A stretch of 64,000 nt of DNA from Halogranum gelatinilyticum (lineage in GTDB: Archaea; Halobacteriota; Halobacteria; Halobacteriales; Haloferacaceae): contig NZ_FNHL01000001.1 of NCBI RefSeq assembly GCF_900103715.1, positions 663,295-727,294 of the forward strand, read 5' to 3'. The translations under genes and the position numbers were made by a program. The notes beneath the pieces were generated by a model. The model saw only the letters and a list, made by a program, of their open reading frames with translations. It made no database searches and was not told the DNA's origin. Of the stretch, positions 60,121 to 64,000 are shown piece by piece. Positions within the stretch are counted from its first letter, which is position 1. The number at the start of each line of letters is the position of its first letter.

Positions 60121-60570
60121 TCACCGCTCTTCGACCCGTTCCGTCTCGCGCTCTGCTCGCCGCTTCTCGCGCTCGACGTGGGCCTTCGCGTCGGCGACGC
60201 GTTCGGTCTCCAAGAGTCGCTCAAGGCGGTGCTCGAACTCCTCCTCGTCCAGTTCGCCGCGAGCGTAGCGGCCACGGAGCACTGCCAGCGCGTCGGCGCG
60301 CTCGTCGCTCACGTCGGCGTCGGCGGGCGTCTCCTCCCGCTCGCGGCGTTGCCGCCGCTGTTCGTACAGTTTGGTCAACGCGAGCGCGGCGGGGAGGACG
60401 CCCGCGAAGCCGACGGGGAACGCCACCCAGAAGAACGCGACGTCCAGCGCGAGCAGCCCGAAGGCGACGAGCAGGATGGCGGCGATGACGACGCCCGCGA
60501 CGAGTTCTTGCAGGGGCGTGTCGTCGTCCTCGCCGCCGTCGGTCCGGAGCGCGCCCGTGCCTCGGTTCAT
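60121..60570 (-). CDS. SHOCT-domain membrane protein
   Basis: A 149-residue protein. Two adjacent membrane segments (ELVAGVVIAAILLVAFGLLA and VAFFWVAFPVGFAGVLPAAL) precede a charged cytoplasmic region with the SHOCT motif (LAVLRGRYARGELDEEEFEH, RLERLLETE). The C-terminus is a long basic/acidic helix (HVEREKRRAERETERVEE). SHOCT domains mark small oligomerising membrane proteins of unknown function. The ATG at 60570 is preferred over a much longer upstream frame. The stop abuts a 15-base string shared with the end of cobQ. Confidence 0.8.
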   Translation of the reverse strand: MNRGTGALRTDGGEDDDTPLQELVAGVVIAAILLVAFGLLALDVAFFWVAFPVGFAGVLPAALALTKLYEQRRQRREREETPADADVSDERADALAVLRGRYARGELDEEEFEHRLERLLETERVADAKAHVEREKRRAERETERVEER

Positions 60571-60806
60571 GGCTCTCCTGTCGTCGGTTGAGGGGATAAA
60601 CCCTCTGCGGGCTGGCGATACACGGCTATCACGCCCGGCTCTCGCCGAGGACGACTGAGGGACCGTCGCTCGCGACGGAGACAGGTCATAGACGGTGTGG
60701 GACTGTGGTCGTGATAAACCCACTGAGTGAACACTCACTAACCACGGACGTTCGACACCGTCGCCGTCGACGGTGATGGTGAAAAAGACAGAAACGCGAT
60801 GTTCGG

Positions 60807-60941
60807 CAGGTCTTCGTCCTACGGACTCAGACGCTGACGGTCTCGCGGGAACTCACTCGCAAATCGAAGATTTGCTCGTTGTTCCCACTCGTGTGTCCGC
60901 GCCGTCGCCTTACGGCGACAGACGCTGACGGTCTTGCAAGA
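60807..60941 (-). repeat. Duplicated fragments of the aspS 3' end
   Basis: Bases 60807-60852 repeat the aspS tail 60968-61013 (44 of 46 identical), including the codons for PRDRQRLSP and the stop, with a silent change. A second, weaker partial copy lies at 60901-60941 (CAGACGCTGACGGTCTTGC). Both are on the aspS strand, just downstream of its stop. The 60571-60979 gap otherwise contains no supported gene. Confidence 0.7.
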
Positions 60942-60979
60942 CTCACGCTGTTCGTCTTGCTGACAATCAGGTCTTCGCC

Positions 60980-62284
60980 CTACGGGCTCAGACGCTGACG
61001 GTCTCGCGGGAACAGCACAGCCTCACGGATGTTCTCCAGGCCGAGCATCGTCATGATGAGCCGCTCGCCGCCGAGACCGAAGCCGGCGTGCGGGGGCATC
61101 CCGTATTTGAACATCTTCGTGTAGTAGTCGAACGACTCGGGGTCGAGACCCTGCTGCTCGAAGCCGGCGACGAGGTGCTCGTAGCGGTGCTCACGCTGGC
61201 CACCGGAGACGAGCTCCATCTTCGGGTGCATCATGTCGAAGCCCGTCGAGAGCTGCTCGTCGTCGTCGTGGTCCTTGATGTAGAACGGCTTGATCTCCGA
61301 GGGCCAGTCGGTGATGAAGTAGTGCTCACCGACGTCCTCGCCGAGTGCCTTCTCGCCCTCGGTCGGGAGGTCGTCGCCCCAGACGAGCTGCTCGTCGAGT
61401 TTGCCCGTCGCGTTGATGCGCTGGATGGCCTCCTCGTAGCTCAGACGCGGGAACTCGCCCTCGGGAGCCTCGAACTCGTCTTCGAGACCGAGCGCTTCGA
61501 GCTCCGTCTGGCAGTTCTCCTCGACTGCCTCGTAGGCGGCCTTGACGACGGCCTCACAGACGTCCATCGCCTCGCTGTGGTCGATGAAGGCCGACTCGAA
61601 GTCGATGGAGGTCGCCTCGTTGAGGTGGCGCGGCGTGTTGTGCTCTTCGGCGCGGAAGATCGGACCGATCTCGAAGACGCGCTCGAGGCCGGAGCCGACC
61701 ATCAGCTGCTTGAACAGCTGCGGCGACTGGTTCATGAACGCCTCCTTGCCGAAGTACGTGATGGGGAACAGCTCGGTACCGCCCTCGGTCCCCGTGGCGA
61801 CGATCTTCGGCGTGTTGATCTCCGTGGCGTAGAAGTCACGGAACTCCTCGCGGACGGCGCGGAGGACCTCGGCGCGGATCTCGAAGACCGCCTTCACCTC
61901 GTCCTTGCGGAGGTCGAGCGTGCGGTTGTCGAGACGCGTCGAGAGTTCGGCGTCGACCTTGCCGGAGGGGTCGAGCGGCAGTTCGGGGTCGGCGTCGGCG
62001 AGGACCTCGACGGAGTCGGGCGTGACTTCGACGCCCGTCGGTGCGCGGGGCTCCTCCTCGACGGCACCCTCGACGACCACGACGCTCTCGCGGTGGACGC
62101 CGAGGCCCGTCTCGACGAGCTCCTCGTCCATCTCGTCCTTCTCGAATTTGACCTGAATCTTCCCGGACTTGTCCCGGAGGATCAGAAAGGCGATGCCGCC
62201 GAGGTCACGAATCTCGTGGACCCAGCCTGCGACCTTGACGTGGTCGCCGGGTTCGGCGTCTGCCGTGTAGGTTCGGCCTTGCAT
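60980..62284 (-). CDS. aspS: Aspartate--tRNA ligase (archaeal type)
   Basis: A 434-residue class IIb synthetase. An OB-fold anticodon-binding domain at the N-terminus ([31 protein letters not shown]) precedes the catalytic core: motif 1 near [20 protein letters not shown], motif 2 [20 protein letters not shown] and motif 3 [13 protein letters not shown]. The C-terminus is [12 protein letters not shown]. In archaea with GatCAB it may charge both tRNA-Asp and tRNA-Asn; that cannot be read from the sequence here. The ATG at 62284 gives the usual start. Confidence 0.96.
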   Translation of the reverse strand: MQGRTYTADAEPGDHVKVAGWVHEIRDLGGIAFLILRDKSGKIQVKFEKDEMDEELVETGLGVHRESVVVVEGAVEEEPRAPTGVEVTPDSVEVLADADPELPLDPSGKVDAELSTRLDNRTLDLRKDEVKAVFEIRAEVLRAVREEFRDFYATEINTPKIVATGTEGGTELFPITYFGKEAFMNQSPQLFKQLMVGSGLERVFEIGPIFRAEEHNTPRHLNEATSIDFESAFIDHSEAMDVCEAVVKAAYEAVEENCQTELEALGLEDEFEAPEGEFPRLSYEEAIQRINATGKLDEQLVWGDDLPTEGEKALGEDVGEHYFITDWPSEIKPFYIKDHDDDEQLSTGFDMMHPKMELVSGGQREHRYEHLVAGFEQQGLDPESFDYYTKMFKYGMPPHAGFGLGGERLIMTMLGLENIREAVLFPRDRQRLSP

Positions 62285-62461
62285 ACCGCTTCGTTTCCAG
62301 TCCGGCGTCTTAAAATCGGCCGTTTCGACCGGCACAGTGGGTCTCGTTGCCACACGCTCTCGATAGCTGTCGGCACGATTCGGGGGGCCATCCCGGTAGG
62401 AGAAAGAGCGGCGACTGCAAACGCGCGAGTCGGCGATGAACGCCCCGCTTCCGTCCCAGTC

Positions 62462-63202
62462 TCAGGCCGTCCGCGCGCCAGCCTCTGCGTCGCGGTCGGC
62501 TTTCGCGTCCTTCGCACCCTCGACAGTCTCGCGGACCGCGTCGACGCCCTCGTCGTGCAGGAGGTTGCCGACGACGACGGCGTCCGAGTGCGTCGCCATC
62601 CCGTACGCCGAGTCGTAGTCGTGGATGCCGCCGCCGTAGAACAGCGTCGCCTCGTCGAGCGCGTCGTGCGCGGCGGCGACCTTCTCCGTGTCGCCGTAGG
62701 TGCCCGAGTATTCGACGTAGACGATCTTCTGGCCGAACATCTTCTCCGCCACGCGGGCGAAGGAGGCGACGTCCTCGGCCGTCTGGTCGGTGTCGGCCTC
62801 GGTGTACTCCGCGACGGAGGAGTCGGGGTTGAGCACGATGTACGCCTCGGTGTGGGTGCGCTCCCAGTCGAGACCGTCCTCGATACGGACCCACTCCTTG
62901 TGCGCGCCGGTGACCCAGAAGGAGTCCTTGGCGTTGAACACGGTCGGGATGAGGTAGCCGTCGAGCGCGTCGTCGTCGATGACGACGCCGGGGTTCGACG
63001 GCTCCTGATAGACGGGCACGTCGTGCTTCGCACACGCGTCGATGACGCGTTCCATCTTCTCCTCGGTCATGTCGAGCGTGCCGCCGATTTCGAGCGCGTC
63101 GGTGCCGGTCGCACAGACGTCCTCGAACGTCTCACCCTCGACGAGGTCTTTGTCCGGGTCGATCTTCGTGATATGGTCCCAGTCTGTCCACGGCGCGGTC
63201 AT
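62462..63202 (-). CDS. Geranylgeranylglyceryl phosphate synthase (PcrB family)
   Basis: A 246-residue TIM-barrel prenyltransferase that makes the first ether bond of archaeal lipids from sn-glycerol-1-phosphate and GGPP at the membrane. Signatures: [104 protein letters not shown] and [12 protein letters not shown]. The ATG at 63202 is preferred over a longer frame. It lies downstream of topA on the same strand (61-base gap). Confidence 0.94.
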   Translation of the reverse strand: MTAPWTDWDHITKIDPDKDLVEGETFEDVCATGTDALEIGGTLDMTEEKMERVIDACAKHDVPVYQEPSNPGVVIDDDALDGYLIPTVFNAKDSFWVTGAHKEWVRIEDGLDWERTHTEAYIVLNPDSSVAEYTEADTDQTAEDVASFARVAEKMFGQKIVYVEYSGTYGDTEKVAAAHDALDEATLFYGGGIHDYDSAYGMATHSDAVVVGNLLHDEGVDAVRETVEGAKDAKADRDAEAGARTA

Positions 63203-63263
63203 TGGACGATATACTGCGTCTATGGGTGAAAAAGGGTACGAAAGTGGAGTTCGGGTGCTCGGA

Positions 63264-64000
63264 CTAGTCTGCGGAGGCCTGCCACTTCCGCACCGTATCC
63301 GCACCGACCCCGCTCACCTTCGCCGCGATGTCGTCGGGGTCCGAGTCCTTCAGTCCGGGCACGTCCTCGATGCCGGCTTCCTTCAGTTTCTCAGCGGTCT
63401 TCTCGCCGATGCCCTGAATCGACTCCAGTTCCGAGCCGCCAGCCTGCCGGGCCTGATACTCGCGGTAGTTGCAGATCGGGCAGCCAAGCTCCCAGGGTTC
63501 GTCGTCGTCGTCGCCGCTCGTGACGACCAGATGCGGCAGGCCGTGTTCCTCGCACTCCTCGTCTGTGACCTCGATCTCCCCGCGCCGCGGCAGCGGCAGC
63601 GAGTAGTCACAGTCGGGATAGCGCGTACAGCCGACGAGTCGCGAGCCGGAACGGAGCTGTTTGATGGCCAACTCGCCGCCGTGCTCCTCGCCACAGTCCG
63701 GGCAGGCACCGATGACTTCGTCCTCCTGTTCGTCGGCCTCGTCGGCCTTGCACTGCGGGCAGCCGTGGGTGAAGGTCTTGCGCCCGGCGAGCATCTTGAC
63801 CTCGTGGAGTTCGTGCTCCTCGCACTCCTCGTCGAGGATGAGCGGCTTGCCCGTCGACGGTAGCGGCAGGGTGTAGGTGCAGTCGGGGTAGCCGTCGCAG
63901 CCGACGAAGTACGAGCCGTGGCGGGATTTCCGAATCAGGAGGTCCTCGCCGCAGTCGGGACACGGGCCGAGGGTCTTGTCCGCCTTCAGCGACTTCTTGA
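63264..64000 (-). CDS. topA: DNA topoisomerase I, C-terminal part (partial)
   Basis: The C-terminal 244 residues of a type IA topoisomerase; the gene continues past the window. It shows a series of Cys-rich zinc ribbons ([86 protein letters not shown]) typical of archaeal TopA, then a helix-hairpin-helix ([17 protein letters not shown]) and the end [18 protein letters not shown]. The ribbons bind ssDNA. The catalytic Tyr domain is outside the window. Confidence 0.93.
   Translation of the reverse strand, partial: KKSLKADKTLGPCPDCGEDLLIRKSRHGSYFVGCDGYPDCTYTLPLPSTGKPLILDEECEEHELHEVKMLAGRKTFTHGCPQCKADEADEQEDEVIGACPDCGEEHGGELAIKQLRSGSRLVGCTRYPDCDYSLPLPRRGEIEVTDEECEEHGLPHLVVTSGDDDDEPWELGCPICNYREYQARQAGGSELESIQGIGEKTAEKLKEAGIEDVPGLKDSDPDDIAAKVSGVGADTVRKWQASAD

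Overview
The window is chromosomal DNA of a haloarchaeon (class Halobacteria); the genus cannot be fixed from the sequence alone. The evidence is a very GC-rich, acidic proteome, short TATA-driven and mostly leaderless transcripts, Tat and lipobox signals, a halocyanin, protoglobin-type HemAT, archaeal DUF2070, KEOPS Pcc1 and RpoP, archaeal CoA-pathway genes (pantoate kinase plus phosphopantoate ligase), GGGP synthase for archaeal lipids, and a tRNA-Ser with no encoded CCA. Most of it is ordinary, tightly packed core chromosome. Short A+T-richer patches carry repeats and look acquired.

Layout. 1-1.8 kb: end of a cobalamin operon (cobO, cobQ). 1.9-5.1 kb: accessory patch with a SnoaL-like protein, a YdeI-like protein, a CPBP protease bracketed by two 85-bp repeat copies, and a lipoprotein. 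5.2-12.3 kb: molybdenum/formate block (yqeC, mobA, a large Cys-type formate dehydrogenase alpha subunit and a NuoF-like partner). 12.4-14 kb: a tiny membrane protein diverging from a ParA/MinD ATPase with a coupled partner. 14-19 kb: a duplicated ferritin-like Tat lipoprotein, a small membrane protein, an AI-2E-family permease, an unknown protein, a short SPFH protein and a membrane protein. 19.3-22.7 kb: HemAT, then a second CPBP protease plus lipoprotein in an A+T-richer patch.

22.9-35.1 kb: a seven-gene type IV pilus operon (pilB, pilC and five pilin-like proteins, every junction overlapping) runs leftward. It diverges from a four-gene DUF4129/DUF58 operon that converges on a MoxR ATPase. 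35.2-38.5 kb: tRNA-Ser(CGA) with a duplicated 3' segment, three small or secreted proteins and a PQQ-propeller lipoprotein. 38.8-42.1 kb: isopropylmalate/citramalate synthase, DUF192, a zinc/HNH-like protein and GMP synthase glutaminase. 42.3-47.4 kb: DUF2070, a zinc ribbon, then the rpl37ae-rpoP-pcc1-(halocyanin)-pfdB-DUF3194 information-processing cluster and DUF2103. 47.5-54 kb: a membrane protein, truD, pth2, a YIP1-like protein, dcd, a ThiR-like regulator and a methyltransferase. 54-60.6 kb: an SDR, thi4 with a palindromic operator candidate, a Xi-class GST, a membrane-anchored Mo-oxidoreductase, the CoA pair and a SHOCT protein. 60.8-64 kb: aspS with duplicated tail fragments, GGGP synthase and the C-terminus of DNA topoisomerase I.

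Functional links. MobA supplies the molybdopterin dinucleotide cofactor needed by the formate dehydrogenase. The ThiR-like regulator lies about 2.5 kb from thi4, whose promoter holds a 20-bp imperfect palindrome between TATA box and start codon. PilB/PilC and the pilin-like proteins form one export machine. Pantoate kinase and the ligase are successive CoA-pathway steps. No CRISPR array, rRNA, complete IS element, phage or plasmid genes are visible. The signals I find most worth following are the eroded NuoF/NuoE sites, the thi4 operator, the cysteine-free L37Ae, the duplicated ferritin-like protein with its 11-bp phased upstream boxes, and the repeat scars near tRNA-Ser, aspS and the first CPBP gene.
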